A stretch of DNA of 64,000 bases, from assembly GCF_002068095.1 (NCBI RefSeq), contig NZ_LWIG01000056.1:22439-86438 (forward strand), read 5' to 3'. Shown here piece by piece: positions 40,069 through 48,762 of this stretch; within the stretch, counting starts at the first letter, position 1; each line of letters begins with the position of its first letter. This stretch comes from Bradyrhizobium sacchari (GTDB taxonomy: Bacteria > Pseudomonadota > Alphaproteobacteria > Rhizobiales > Xanthobacteraceae). Below the pieces are notes generated by a model, which was not told the origin of the DNA, did not search any database, and saw only the letters and a program-made list of their open reading frames with translations. Position numbers and translations under genes: made by a program.

Positions 40069-40099
40069 GTCAGCTCATAGTCAGCTACACCTCTTACCA
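40069..40099 (+). promoter_or_regulatory. tts-box-like element upstream of nopP
   Basis: GTCAGCTCATAGTCAGCTAC starts a sequence about 60-90 bases before the nopP ATG. The GTCAG...(T)CAGCT spacing fits a tts box, although the central TCG of the consensus is changed to TAG. Confidence 0.6.
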
Positions 40100-40160
40100 T
40101 CGTCGGTAGAGCTCGCGCGAGCTCAGCACCCTCAAACCGTACCGACAGGAGAGCGATCCG

Positions 40161-41036
40161 ATGTATAGCCGAATTGTTGGCTCATCCAGCCAATCCACAA
40201 GCGCTATTCAGGCTGATGAATCGAGTCATTCAGATGACGAGGGCTTTGCGGAAAGGCTTGCAGGCATGGCACCTGATGCTGGCCCAAGTTCGTCTCAGGC
40301 AGCGACACGGCCGTACTCCGTTGTTTCCGAAGCTCCGATCGAAGAGATCGACATCGGTACCTTCGGAGAAGAAGTGAAGGCCTTCTATGGCGAGGACATC
40401 AAGCACATTGCCGATCATCCATTGGAGTACTCGGATTTCATATCCACTAAAGCTGATCGCGCAGCAAACGTTGCTAGAATGTACGGTCACACCGACGAAG
40501 ATACGGACGAGGCGCGATATTACGCCTATCGCTTGGGTGACAAAACTGTTGGGCTTCTGAGAACAGAAGGCGGACTTCGGGTAGGAGGAAGGCGATTCAG
40601 CGCCCAGTTTCCCGGTCGAGACTCGGTCACATCCCAAGTAGATCTTCGGGTTACTCATCCGCTCGTCGAGAACGCCGGCGATATTCTACTGGAGCATCAG
40701 CTTCGGGAGGACGGCGAGCGAGCATTGATTATGTCAAAACCTGCGTTGCCAGGCATCGAGACCCGCCTGGCTCAGATGGGCTTTGTTCCTGTGAGTGATA
40801 AGAATCACTGGGTGCTTGATCCTCACCAGCATCCCGACAAGTGGACACATAACGCTGAAGGTAAATGGCAACGGGTAGGCAAACCTGAAGGATATCTCGC
40901 CGCCGAAAGTAGCGGTGCTCAGGCAAAAATCGAGCGAGCTCCGAGCGAAGCAAGTGATGAGACAGAGTCGTCCGGCGATGACACGTCGTGGTACTTCGAG
41001 CGCCTTAATCTAGGCCCGAGGTCGGCTGCCGAATAG
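40161..41036 (+). CDS. nopP: Type III secreted effector NopP
   Basis: A 291-residue protein starting MYSRIVGSSSQSTS, with the NopP blocks RPYSVVSEAPIEEIDIG, HPLEYSDF, YYAYRLGDKTVGLLRTEGG and THPLVENAGDILLEHQLR. In my memory of USDA110 a nopP gene lies in this place between fdxB and nifS. NopP is exported by the symbiotic T3SS and acts in the plant cell. It controls compatibility with Rj2 soybeans, so residues that decide recognition should be compared. AGGAG lies about 10 bases upstream of the ATG. Intact, unlike the copy 1.6 kb upstream. Confidence 0.87.
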   Translation: MYSRIVGSSSQSTSAIQADESSHSDDEGFAERLAGMAPDAGPSSSQAATRPYSVVSEAPIEEIDIGTFGEEVKAFYGEDIKHIADHPLEYSDFISTKADRAANVARMYGHTDEDTDEARYYAYRLGDKTVGLLRTEGGLRVGGRRFSAQFPGRDSVTSQVDLRVTHPLVENAGDILLEHQLREDGERALIMSKPALPGIETRLAQMGFVPVSDKNHWVLDPHQHPDKWTHNAEGKWQRVGKPEGYLAAESSGAQAKIERAPSEASDETESSGDDTSWYFERLNLGPRSAAE

Positions 41037-41399
41037 TCGCTGTGAACGAGCCGGCCCTTAAAGCGGTGGCTACTGAGCTGATTGAGTATGCTGCTGCAGG
41101 TATGGCTCGCCACTTCAAAACGCGCTTGCGTTAGGCGGCGGGGTCGCGCCCGGAGTGCTGCACCCACCAGCGTCGGGCCGCTCGCCGCCAGCGCGGCTTA
41201 GCCCTCAGCTGCCTGCGCTGGCGCTGCGGAGCCCCGTGCTCCCCACGGGGTCGGCTAGGGGCGGTCACCGACCAATCCTGCTGAGTGGGACGCCATACAG
41301 TCGGCGAAATCTCGCTCGCGAGCGCAATGCGCTTTGTCAATGCACCAAGGCAGAGCCCGTAAGAGCGGCGGCGTGCGCTCAAAGAGTACCATGAAGTGA
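41037..41399. other. Spacer after nopP
   Basis: About 360 bases, GC-rich and with no recognisable protein. It leads into the IS66 remnant. Confidence 0.4.
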
Positions 41400-42000
41400 T
41401 CATGAAGCAGATTGAGGACAAGCAAGCTGGAAATGAGATGGCCTCTCTGCGAGATGGTCAAACTTGGCTGCGAGATTTGCTTGGAGCTGTGGGGGCGCTA
41501 ACGGCAAGGAGGCTATTCTTTCTCTCGTGATTGTTTGTGGCCTGATGACGCGTTCGCCGATGTTGGCGTCGAGCTCAATGGGACCGTCAGTCAGGAAGCG
41601 TTCGAAGATGGCACAGCACGAGACGGCATAGCGGATCGCCTCGGCCAGTTTTATTTTCCGGAGATCCGCCGCAAGGTGTGCTGGCATAGATCGAAGAGAT
41701 TTGCGACGGCAGCCGCAGAGGCTTGTTGGTCGCGCGGCAACGCGTAGTTGGGCCCTTGACCCCGCACGGTCTTGTCAATCTGCCAGAGCGTCGCCGCCTG
41801 CTTGAGCGTCGCTGTTTCCATTCTCGAGCTTCCTGCAACATGCAGGTCCTAGAACTTGCGCCGGCTGTGTGACCAGCAGCCACGCGCGGGCGCAAAGGTC
41901 TTGGCCTAAAGCGGGCGCACGCGCGCGCCGCGTGCGCGCCGTCGCAGGCTGGAAGCGAGCGTTCAGCGTTCTGCGAAGGCACTTGCGATGCCGCGATGGG
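41400..42000 (-). mobile_element. Decayed IS66-type transposase (TnpC) fragment
   Basis: The minus strand encodes the IS66 C-terminal signature in pieces. KLAEAIRYAVSCCAIFERFLTDG and IELDANIGERVIRPQTITRER correspond to the typical LAEAIRYAL...ERFLxDGRIEIDSNxVERAIRP. Upstream in other frames are GCWSHSRRKF and LKQAATLWQIDKTVRGQGP. Frameshifts separate the parts and no complete element remains. Edges are approximate. Confidence 0.8.
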
Positions 42001-42333
42001 ATACGCTATTGGACGGCATCGTAACCGGGCCGTCCACAGGTGGCGATCAACGAGCAGCAAAGACCGGCCGCCGCCTTTAGCTGTCCGAAAACTGGTCCAG
42101 AAAGGTTGGAGCGCGAAAGCTGCAGCTGCGCAGCCAGCATGAAAACGGCAGCAAGGCTCAAGGATTGTGCGAATTGGCCTGAATTGTGCGCTCGGGCCAA
42201 TGAGGTGTGCTTCCAATGGCGAAGCTTGCGCATTGGATTGCCGGAAACACGAGCCGTTCCCGCACTTGTACGGTTCTTGCAGCGTTGATTGCACCGCGAC
42301 AATGAAGAACGTCTTGCAATAAACGAGCGATGA
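42001..42333. other. Spacer before Rieske gene
   Basis: About 330 bases, probably more IS66 debris at its left end. No intact frame on either strand is convincing. A weak -24/-12-like string close to the Rieske start was examined and rejected. Confidence 0.4.
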
Positions 42334-42729
42334 ATGCAGCCAGATTCGGTCTATGCGATTTGCGGCTTTAACGACATTTCGAGCCGCCAGGCCATGGGAT
42401 TCAATCTTATGGTCGTCGATGATGACGGCAATCACCGCCCGTGGTCCATCATTGTGGTGCGCTGGGGCAAGAAGGTACTTGGATATGTCAATAAATGCCC
42501 CCACAACAGCGTCAATTTGGACTGGGAACTGAACCAATTCCTCGATCCATACGGCATCCGGCTGATGTGCGGCAAGCACGGTTCGACCTTCGAGCTCGGC
42601 ACCGGGCGGTGCGTCGAAGGTCCATGTCAAGGTAGAGCACTCACCCCGATCGCGTTGGTCGTTCTGGATGGTGACATCTGTGTCGTCGGTGTGCATCTTG
42701 TGGAAGACGATGCATCGGCCAACAACTGA
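42334..42729 (+). CDS. Rieske-type [2Fe-2S] protein of the nif region
   Basis: A 131-residue soluble Rieske domain. Cluster ligands appear as CPHNS (C-x-H) and CGKHG (C-x2-H), followed by FELGTGRCVEGPCQG, which gives the Pro-rich loop. There is no signal peptide or membrane anchor, so it resembles the ferredoxins of oxygenase or nitrite reductase systems. It sits convergently, nine bases from an unknown minus-strand gene, just upstream of the iscA-nifS operon. A role in electron transfer under microaerobic conditions is inferred from location. A second ATG lies at 42330 in another frame. Confidence 0.82.
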   Translation: MQPDSVYAICGFNDISSRQAMGFNLMVVDDDGNHRPWSIIVVRWGKKVLGYVNKCPHNSVNLDWELNQFLDPYGIRLMCGKHGSTFELGTGRCVEGPCQGRALTPIALVVLDGDICVVGVHLVEDDASANN

Positions 42730-42738
42730 AGACGGCGC

Positions 42739-43518
42739 TCAGACCGGGCGGTTCTCGTTGCGGTTTTTCACAGCCTCCATCCTCTTTAGTCCGTCGTCAT
42801 ACGAGATCTCCTCATAGGATAGATCGAGATCCCTTGTGGCATCGAGGAGGTAATCAAGCTTGCCGCCCGGATCGAGCTTCTTGACGTCGTCCTTGTTCAG
42901 CCCGACCAGGTCCATCAGCTCCTTCCAAACGGTAGATTCATCGCACGGTAAGACCTGGAAGTTAATCTCGCCGAGCTTAACTCGATATTTCGCCAGCAAA
43001 TCGATGTTGTTGCAGAAAATGAAGTAGCGGCCGGTTGGGCTTAAGGCGCCGTCGAGGATGGTCGCGACGTCAGCAAGATACGCGAAGGAATGTAAGTAGC
43101 CGGCCAGCACGGGAATAGTGCGTTCTCCGTCCTGCGCGATGGTCAGAACCTGCTCGATCGAATAGTCTGGCGGACGTTTCTCGTCCGCGACCTGAGTCTG
43201 GAACTTTAGTGCGATGTCGCCACGAAATCCGAACCGGCCCGGCTTGGTGGTTGCGCCTTTGAGTACGGCGTTGAGGAGGCGACCCTCCTTCTCAAGTCTG
43301 CCGAGTGCGGTGTTCTCGATTGCAGTCATTAAATGTGTCCTCGATCTAAGCTCTTCACCAACCCACGGTCGGTACCAGATGCGATGCAAATTGCCTGCCG
43401 CCGCATGCGTAGCGGCCTTCAGTGTTGAAAGTGCGTCGGTGGCGGGCACCGCCTCTCGTAGCCTTGTCAGGAACCCGACGTCCGTTGCCAAGCCAACGGA
43501 CGTGAAGGTGAACATCAC
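42739..43518 (-). CDS. Unknown 259-residue protein
   Basis: I do not recognise this protein. It is a full-length, compositionally normal frame (MMFTFTSVGLATDVGFLTRL...). It has a Lys/Asp-rich C-terminal third, GLNKDDVKKLDPGGKLDYLL, and no membrane segment or Cys cluster. It is transcribed away from the iscA-nifS operon and towards the Rieske gene. Its 5' end lies 15 bases from the sigma-54 promoter of that operon, and an imperfect NifA site falls inside its first 20 codons. Size, codon quality and an intact frame in a decay-prone region argue that it is real. Confidence 0.7.
   Translation of the reverse strand: MMFTFTSVGLATDVGFLTRLREAVPATDALSTLKAATHAAAGNLHRIWYRPWVGEELRSRTHLMTAIENTALGRLEKEGRLLNAVLKGATTKPGRFGFRGDIALKFQTQVADEKRPPDYSIEQVLTIAQDGERTIPVLAGYLHSFAYLADVATILDGALSPTGRYFIFCNNIDLLAKYRVKLGEINFQVLPCDESTVWKELMDLVGLNKDDVKKLDPGGKLDYLLDATRDLDLSYEEISYDDGLKRMEAVKNRNENRPV
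43465..43480 (+). promoter_or_regulatory. Imperfect NifA site upstream of iscA-nifS
   Basis: TGTCAGGAACCCGACG is TGT-N10-ACG, one base off the consensus. It lies 68 bases before the -24 element, the ideal distance, and within the coding part of the divergent unknown gene. Confidence 0.5.
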
Positions 43519-43532
43519 TAGCGTTTAAACAC

Positions 43533-43548
43533 TGGCACGTGACTTGCT
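43533..43548 (+). promoter_or_regulatory. Sigma-54 promoter of iscA-nifU-nifS-nifT
   Basis: TGGCACGTGACTTGCT is a perfect match to TGGCACG-N4-TTGCT. The iscA-like ATG lies 32 bases downstream. Confidence 0.9.
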
Positions 43549-43580
43549 CTTAGCTCGGTCCAAGCTGATGAGACAAAGAC

Positions 43581-43901
43581 GTGATCAACCTGACCGATAG
43601 CGCAGTGAATGCAATCAAGCGCGCGATTTCATCGTCAGTGCGCCCGGCCGGTGGTCTGCGCCTTATGATCGAAACAGGCGGCTGCAATGGATTCAAATAC
43701 AAGATGTGCCTGGTTGAGGAACCGAAGCCTGACGACACGGTGATCGAATGCGATGGGCTGAAGGTGTTCGTCGATACTAACAGCCGTGAGCATCTGGCCG
43801 GCACGACTATCGATTTCGTGACGGCACTGGAGAGCTCCGGCTTTACCTTTCACAACCCGAACGCCACCGCGAACTGCTCCTGCGGAAAATCGTTCAACTG
43901 A
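43581..43901 (+). CDS. HesB/IscA-type Fe-S assembly protein
   Basis: A 106-residue A-type carrier with the three conserved cysteines in GGCNGFKY and NCSCGKSF near the C-terminus. It is probably the nif-specific IscA that takes Fe-S clusters from the scaffold to nitrogenase components. First gene of a NifA-controlled operon with nifU-like, nifS and nifT. Confidence 0.92.
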   Translation: MINLTDSAVNAIKRAISSSVRPAGGLRLMIETGGCNGFKYKMCLVEEPKPDDTVIECDGLKVFVDTNSREHLAGTTIDFVTALESSGFTFHNPNATANCSCGKSFN

Positions 43902-43940
43902 TGAAAAAATGTCTGGGTGATCACGAGAAAACATCGAACC

Positions 43941-44216
43941 ATGCCGCCCGAATCAGAGCACCTCATGCAATCGTCGTCAACTACGACAAAGCGAGAGCGT
44001 CGCATTCGCGGCGCGCTTGATGAGATCCGACTCAATATGCAACGCGACGACGGCTGTCAGGTGATCGGTGTAGATAGCAGCATGATGATGGCTACGCTGG
44101 CCGTAACCTCCACTTCGTGTAAGCTTTCGAAGGCAACGCTGCAAGGCATTCAGGGGCGGGTGGTAAGCAAACTCAGCGAGCGGGGGCGCCTGATCCTCGT
44201 TGCTGCTGCAGGCTAG
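43941..44216 (+). CDS. NifU C-terminal (NFU)-like protein, altered Cys motif
   Basis: A 91-residue protein related to the NFU domain of NifU. The block IRLNMQRDDGCQVIGVD fits the domain start, and SKATLQGIQGRVVSKLSERGRL fits its end. The expected C-x2-C (as in GACVGCQLA) reads TSTSCKLS, so the first Cys is gone. The full NifU N-terminal scaffold is absent. Start uncertain: GTG 43917, ATG 43941 and ATG 43965 are all possible and none has a clear ribosome site. Its context before nifS supports identity as the rhizobial short NifU. Confidence 0.72.
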   Translation: MPPESEHLMQSSSTTTKRERRIRGALDEIRLNMQRDDGCQVIGVDSSMMMATLAVTSTSCKLSKATLQGIQGRVVSKLSERGRLILVAAAG

Positions 44217-44225
44217 GTACCGAAT

Positions 44226-45407
44226 TTGAGCGAGAAACGAGTGCCGATTTACCTCGATAATAATGCAACGACGCGGACCGATCCAACTGTCGTGCAAGCG
44301 ATGTTGCCGTTCTTCACCGAGCAATTCGGCAACGCCTCGTCCACACATGCCTTCGGCGACGAGGTCGCAGTCGCTGTGAGGCAGGCGCGGGCAAGCTTGC
44401 GGGACCTGCTAGGGAACGCATACGATCATGAAATCGTCTTCACCTCGGGAGGGACCGAAGCCAATAATGCCGCGATCCTCTCTGCTCTTGCGACGCAGGA
44501 AGGTCGAGACGAGGTTGTCACCACCTCGGTTGAGCACTCCGCCGTACTTGCGCTAACCCAACAATTAGCGACAAAGGGAGTCAAGACGCACATAGTACCC
44601 GTAGATGCCCGCGGCCGGCTCGAGATCGAGGCGTTTCGCAGCGCGCTTGGCCCACGCACAGCGATTGCCTCGGTTATGTGGGCAAACAACGAGACCGGAA
44701 CGCTGTTTCCGGTGGAGTTTCTGGCCGGGTTGACCCGCGAGGCGGGCGCGCTGTTTCACACCGATGCGGTCCAGGCCATCGGTAAGGTGCCGTTGAACCT
44801 AAAGGACAGCGGGATCGACATGCTGGCGCTATCCGCGCACAAACTGCACGGCCCCAAGGGGGTCGGCGCATTATATTTGCGTAAAGGGACAACATTCCGG
44901 CCGCTGATCTGCGGCGGATCACAGGAACGAGGGCGGCGCGGGGGTACTGAGAATATTCCCGGAATCGTCGGACTGGGAAAAGCTGCCGAGCTTGCGGCGG
45001 AGCGGCTTGAACCCGAGCGCATCCGCATTGCCGCGCTACGCGACCGCCTTGAACAGGGAATTTTGCACAATGGCGAGTGCGTTGTGCTCGGCGACCTCGG
45101 CAATCGGTTGGCCAACACGACCAATATTGCGTTCGACCATCTCGAAGGCGAAGCCATTGCCCACCGTCTCAACCGAGCTGGCATCGCCGTGTCACTCGGC
45201 TCAGCTTGCAGTTCGGGTTCAATGCAGCCATCGCATGTTCTGCGTGCCATGCAGGTGCCGGCGTGGCGTATGCACGGCGCCGTGCGATTTTCGCTCTCGC
45301 GTGAAACGTCCTTTGCTGAAGTCGATGAGGTCGTGTGCGCAGTGTCAGATATCGTGGCTCGCATGCGCGCCACCTCCCGCGCCACTGTCAGGGAGCAGAC
45401 CTCGTGA
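44226..45407 (+). CDS. nifS: Cysteine desulfurase NifS
   Basis: A 393-residue PLP enzyme that provides sulfur for nitrogenase Fe-S clusters. The start region IYLDNNATTRTDP, PLP lysine in LSAHKLHGPKGVGAL and active-site Cys in SLGSACSSGSMQPSHVL are all present. The start is a TTG at 44226 (GTG at 44241 is an alternative). It is coupled to nifT by four-base overlap. Confidence 0.95.
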   Translation: MSEKRVPIYLDNNATTRTDPTVVQAMLPFFTEQFGNASSTHAFGDEVAVAVRQARASLRDLLGNAYDHEIVFTSGGTEANNAAILSALATQEGRDEVVTTSVEHSAVLALTQQLATKGVKTHIVPVDARGRLEIEAFRSALGPRTAIASVMWANNETGTLFPVEFLAGLTREAGALFHTDAVQAIGKVPLNLKDSGIDMLALSAHKLHGPKGVGALYLRKGTTFRPLICGGSQERGRRGGTENIPGIVGLGKAAELAAERLEPERIRIAALRDRLEQGILHNGECVVLGDLGNRLANTTNIAFDHLEGEAIAHRLNRAGIAVSLGSACSSGSMQPSHVLRAMQVPAWRMHGAVRFSLSRETSFAEVDEVVCAVSDIVARMRATSRATVREQTS

Positions 45408-45628
45408 AAATCATGATCCGCCGCTCTCCGGACGCGGGCCTATCGATCTACGTGCCAAAAAAGGATCTCGAAGAGCCAATCGTGGACTCCGAATACGAGA
45501 CCCTATGGGGCGGCTGGATCAAAGTAGCTAACGGCTGGGTGCTCGATTTGCCCGAGATGGCGAGCGACACACGCTTACCGATCACAATCGACGCGAAGAA
45601 GCGGGATGTGAACGGCGACGATCCGTGA
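45404..45628 (+). CDS. nifT: NifT/FixU small protein
   Basis: A 74-residue protein starting (V)KIMIRRSPDAGLSIYVPKKDLEEPIV, the NifT/FixU signature, with GGWIKVANGWVLDLP. Function is unknown; loss has mild effects in other diazotrophs. It starts at a GTG overlapping the nifS stop (GTGA). Confidence 0.92.
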   Translation: MKIMIRRSPDAGLSIYVPKKDLEEPIVDSEYETLWGGWIKVANGWVLDLPEMASDTRLPITIDAKKRDVNGDDP

Positions 45629-46126
45629 AAGGCACTCACGGGGATCGGCTTTGTCGATGCGGCTGATGCAAAGGTCACTCTAGTGGACCTTGGCGCCCTC
45701 CTGGGGACCGAAAGCATTGTCGTCTATCTCGTCCTGTCATGACGGAATGGTGCAGATGCGAGGTGCTGAGCGCACCCAGAGGCATCCGTCGGCTTCCTTC
45801 GCCGGCAGGTTGGCCCTGTCTCGGGGGGCTTTGGGAGCGAATGGCTGTCTGCGCAGCATATCAGGATCAGCAAACGGCAGCCCGCCGCGACGGCATTGAT
45901 GATGCAGGCATTGCTCGGCCGGTTGGGCCGAGGCGATTGCCACATATCTTCGGCCCTCATTGCTGTCCGTCATAGTAGGGGCGCGTGTCGCCGATCCCCC
46001 AGTTCGGATCCGCCCAATTGAGAGCGGCAGCGCGCGAAAGCCCGGTTAGATCAGGCCGGATCCGGGCGCGCCCGGCGCAAGAGCGAATGCGCAAAATGGA
46101 GCTCTGAGTGAGAATGGCGACGCATC
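45629..46126. other. Spacer between nifT and nifB
   Basis: About 500 bases without a gene I can name. Short plus- and minus-strand frames at 45690-45975 overlap as shadows. The right end carries the nifB control region. Confidence 0.45.
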
Positions 46127-46142
46127 TGTCGCCTTGCCGACA
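46127..46142 (+). promoter_or_regulatory. NifA upstream activator site for nifB
   Basis: TGTCGCCTTGCCGACA is a perfect TGT-N10-ACA, 87 bases upstream of the nifB -24 element. Confidence 0.8.
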
Positions 46143-46228
46143 GGCCTCATCATTGCTGTTCTTGCACGCGCCAACGCTATCGTTGCGATAACTCGGTGGA
46201 CTACGGTGGCAATCGCACATCCTCGCCA

Positions 46229-46244
46229 TGGCATGCAAGTTGCT
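46229..46244 (+). promoter_or_regulatory. Sigma-54 promoter of nifB
   Basis: TGGCATGCAAGTTGCT matches -24/-12 with correct phase. The first possible nifB start lies 45 bases downstream. Confidence 0.9.
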
Positions 46245-46288
46245 ACGCAGCTTCTTGAGGAGCGCTCAAAGATGACCTTGGGGGGGCG

Positions 46289-47872
46289 ATGTTGCTTGCA
46301 GAGAGAATGGGAATGAGCGCGGTCGTGGGACGCGGAAATTATATCAAAGCTGTAGTGAATGGCGGTTCCATCATGCAGCCCATCACCGAGCATAAGGGCT
46401 GCCGCGCTTCAACCAACACCGGGCCAGCGAGCTGCGGGTCGCAGGCCAGCCAAGGTAATCTGCCGATCGGGATCTGGGAAAAGGTCAAAAACCATCCCTG
46501 CTATAGCGAAGATGCGCACCATCATTACGCTCGCATGCATGTCGCGGTCGCGCCTGCTTGCAATATCCAGTGCAATTACTGCAACCGAAAATACGACTGC
46601 GCCAATGAATCGCGTCCCGGTGTGGTGAGCGAGAAACTCACCCCTGAGCAGGCGGCGAGAAAAGTGATCGCGGTCGCGACGACCATTCCGCAGATGACAG
46701 TCCTTGGCATCGCTGGTCCCGGCGATGCCCTGGCCAATCCAGCAAAGACGTTTAAAACGTTCGAGCTGGTCAGCCAGGCTGCTCCCGACATCAAGCTGTG
46801 TCTGTCAACCAACGGACTCGCACTGCCGGACTATGTCGATACCATCAAGAGGGCCAAAATTGACCACGTCACCATCACGATCAACATGGTCGATCCGGAA
46901 ATCGGAGCCAAGATTTATCCGTGGATCTTCTTTAACCACAAGCGATACACCGGTATCGAGGCGGCAAGGATACTCACTGATCGCCAGCTGCAAGGCCTCG
47001 AGATGCTTAGCGAACGCGGCATTTTGTGCAAGATCAACTCGGTGATGATTCCCAACATCAACGATGATCATCTGGTCGAGGTGAGTAAGGCGGTCACGTC
47101 GCGCGGTGCCTTCCTTCACAATATCATGCCGCTGATCTCCGCGCCAGAGCACGGAACAGCATTTGGCCTCAACGGTCAGCGCGGCCCGACGGCGCAAGAA
47201 TTGAAGGTGCTGCAAGATGCTTGTGAAGGGCAGATAAACATCATGCGGCATTGCCGCCAGTGTCGCGCTGATGCGGTCGGTCTACTCGGCGAGGATCGCA
47301 GCGCAGAGTTCACTAGTGATCAGGTGATGAAAATGGACGTCCAATATGACTTGGCAATGCGCAAGGCTTATCAGGAAAAGGTAGAGAATGAGCGCGTTTC
47401 CAAGGTCGCGGCCGGTCAAAAGGAGCTTGCGGGAGTTTCCGGAGAGATGAGCGCGATCACTCTTCTGGTGGCGGTTGCAACCAAGGGCTCCGGGTTGATC
47501 AACGAGCACTTTGGACATGCAAGGGAATTCCAAGTGTACGAACTTTCTACGTCCGGCGCCAAGTTCGTCGGCCTACGCCGTGTGGAGGTTTACTGCCAGG
47601 GCGGTTATGGCGAGGAAGATAGACTTTCCGCCGTTATGCGCGGCATCTGCGATTGCCATGCGGTATTCGTGGCTAAGATTGGCGGCTGCCCGAAAAGCAA
47701 TCTCATAAAGGCAGGCATCGATCCGGTCGATCAATTCGCTCATGAGTTCATTGAGAAGTCAATGATCGCTTGGTTCAGATGCTATCTCGACAAGGTGAGC
47801 CGCGGGGAGATCCAGCACGTGCAGCGCCGCGACGCCACGAGTTGGCCGGCCGCTTCGATGTCTGCGGTGTAA
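46289..47872 (+). CDS. nifB: FeMo-co core synthase NifB (radical SAM)
   Basis: A 527-residue enzyme that fuses Fe-S clusters and inserts carbide to give NifB-co. The radical-SAM motif is CNIQCNYCNRKYDC (about residues 90-103). Additional ligands include ISAPEHGT and CRQCRADAVG. The C-terminal 120 residues are a fused NifX-like domain (LINEHFGHAREFQVYEL, GGCPKSN). Start uncertain: 46289 follows a G-run; ATG at 46307 and 46313 are alternatives. The gene is followed by fdxN after ten bases, as in most alphaproteobacteria. Confidence 0.95.
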   Translation: MLLAERMGMSAVVGRGNYIKAVVNGGSIMQPITEHKGCRASTNTGPASCGSQASQGNLPIGIWEKVKNHPCYSEDAHHHYARMHVAVAPACNIQCNYCNRKYDCANESRPGVVSEKLTPEQAARKVIAVATTIPQMTVLGIAGPGDALANPAKTFKTFELVSQAAPDIKLCLSTNGLALPDYVDTIKRAKIDHVTITINMVDPEIGAKIYPWIFFNHKRYTGIEAARILTDRQLQGLEMLSERGILCKINSVMIPNINDDHLVEVSKAVTSRGAFLHNIMPLISAPEHGTAFGLNGQRGPTAQELKVLQDACEGQINIMRHCRQCRADAVGLLGEDRSAEFTSDQVMKMDVQYDLAMRKAYQEKVENERVSKVAAGQKELAGVSGEMSAITLLVAVATKGSGLINEHFGHAREFQVYELSTSGAKFVGLRRVEVYCQGGYGEEDRLSAVMRGICDCHAVFVAKIGGCPKSNLIKAGIDPVDQFAHEFIEKSMIAWFRCYLDKVSRGEIQHVQRRDATSWPAASMSAV

Positions 47873-47882
47873 GGGGGAATAT

Positions 47883-48107
47883 GTGCCATTTAAGATCATT
47901 GCCTCGCAGTGTACGAGCTGCTCAGCCTGCGAACCTTTATGCCCAAACGTTGCTATCTCGGAGAAGGGGGGAAGCTTTGTCATTGAAGCGGCGAAATGCA
48001 CCGAATGCATTGGCCATTTTGACGAGCCGCAATGTGCCGCCGCTTGTCCGGTCGACAATACCTGCGTGGTTGACACGTCGTTGCCTCGCTACCAAGCGCC
48101 AGTCTAA
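47883..48107 (+). CDS. fdxN: 2[4Fe-4S] ferredoxin downstream of nifB (FdxN/FrxA)
   Basis: A 74-residue ferredoxin with CTSCSACEPLCP and CTECIGHFDEPQCAAACP. It matches the length I recall for FrxA of B. japonicum, described as a ferredoxin-like product of the nifB region. GTG start at 47883 after AGGGGG. It probably supplies electrons to NifB. Clearly a paralogue of the ferredoxin at 28429. Confidence 0.92.
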   Translation: MPFKIIASQCTSCSACEPLCPNVAISEKGGSFVIEAAKCTECIGHFDEPQCAAACPVDNTCVVDTSLPRYQAPV

Positions 48108-48120
48108 AACGTGAGGCCTC

Positions 48121-48348
48121 ATGAGCGGCATGCCAGGACCTAGTGCTGAATATGTCGCAAGCGCCGCACGTTGGATTGCAGGTGCCGACGTTCGCTCTCC
48201 CTTATGGGCGGCGACTGCTCTGGATTACCGTGCGATAGTGCTATTGCTGGTCGGCAGCATGGCTCGGCGGCATTTTGGCGGTTCGAGCGCGCTTCGTGAT
48301 GCCGAGGGGCGGCCTTCCAGGCCGCGATCGCGTTGTCGATGTGATTGA
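48121..48348 (+). CDS. Doubtful short ORF between fdxN and nifZ
   Basis: A 75-codon frame starting MSGMPGPSAEYVASAARWIA. I know no family for it. The last third (RRHFGGSSALRDAEGRPSRPRSRC) is Arg-rich and looks like non-coding GC. It could be a remnant of a nif-associated gene; the position, 13 bases after fdxN, is the only support. Confidence 0.25.
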   Translation: MSGMPGPSAEYVASAARWIAGADVRSPLWAATALDYRAIVLLLVGSMARRHFGGSSALRDAEGRPSRPRSRCRCD

Positions 48349-48447
48349 CGATAGTGCGCGTGGGGGCCGAGCGATGCGGAATGTCGTCTGCGCGGGCTAT
48401 GCGGCGTCCCTGCATCTCGGGAGCGAGCGATGCATGAGGAGCGGTAT

Positions 48448-48762
48448 ATGAACGGCATTCTTCGCGACACCGAGGTCGTGGAGCTCAGCGAGCCGCCCGT
48501 CTTCAGCTTTGGCCAGAAGCTTCGAGCCAATCGCACCATTCGCAATGATGGCACCTATCCCGGTAAGGAGATTGGCGACGTCTTAGTCAAGAAGGGGGAG
48601 GTGGGTTACGTCGTCTCGATCGGTACGTTCTTACAGCAATTCTACATCTACGGTGTGGAGTTTTTGGAAAGCGGCCGCCGCGTTGGCATGAAACGCAGGG
48701 AACTAGAGCCCGTGGATGCCTGCGAGGAAGTCGACGATTTGCCATTACCGGAGGAGTCATGA
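48448..48762 (+). CDS. nifZ: NifZ
   Basis: A 104-residue NifZ protein with FSFGQKLRANRTIRNDGTYPG, GEVGYVVSIGTFLQQFYIYGVEF and a terminal acidic tail. NifZ helps form the second P-cluster pair in the MoFe protein. GAGGAG lies six bases before ATG 48448; an in-frame ATG at 48430 is possible. Its stop overlaps the next small gene by four bases. Confidence 0.92.
   Translation: MNGILRDTEVVELSEPPVFSFGQKLRANRTIRNDGTYPGKEIGDVLVKKGEVGYVVSIGTFLQQFYIYGVEFLESGRRVGMKRRELEPVDACEEVDDLPLPEES

Noticed and set aside
42303..42318. TGAAGAACGTCTTGCA before the Rieske gene
   Set aside because: The -24 half lacks GG and there is no NifA site upstream.
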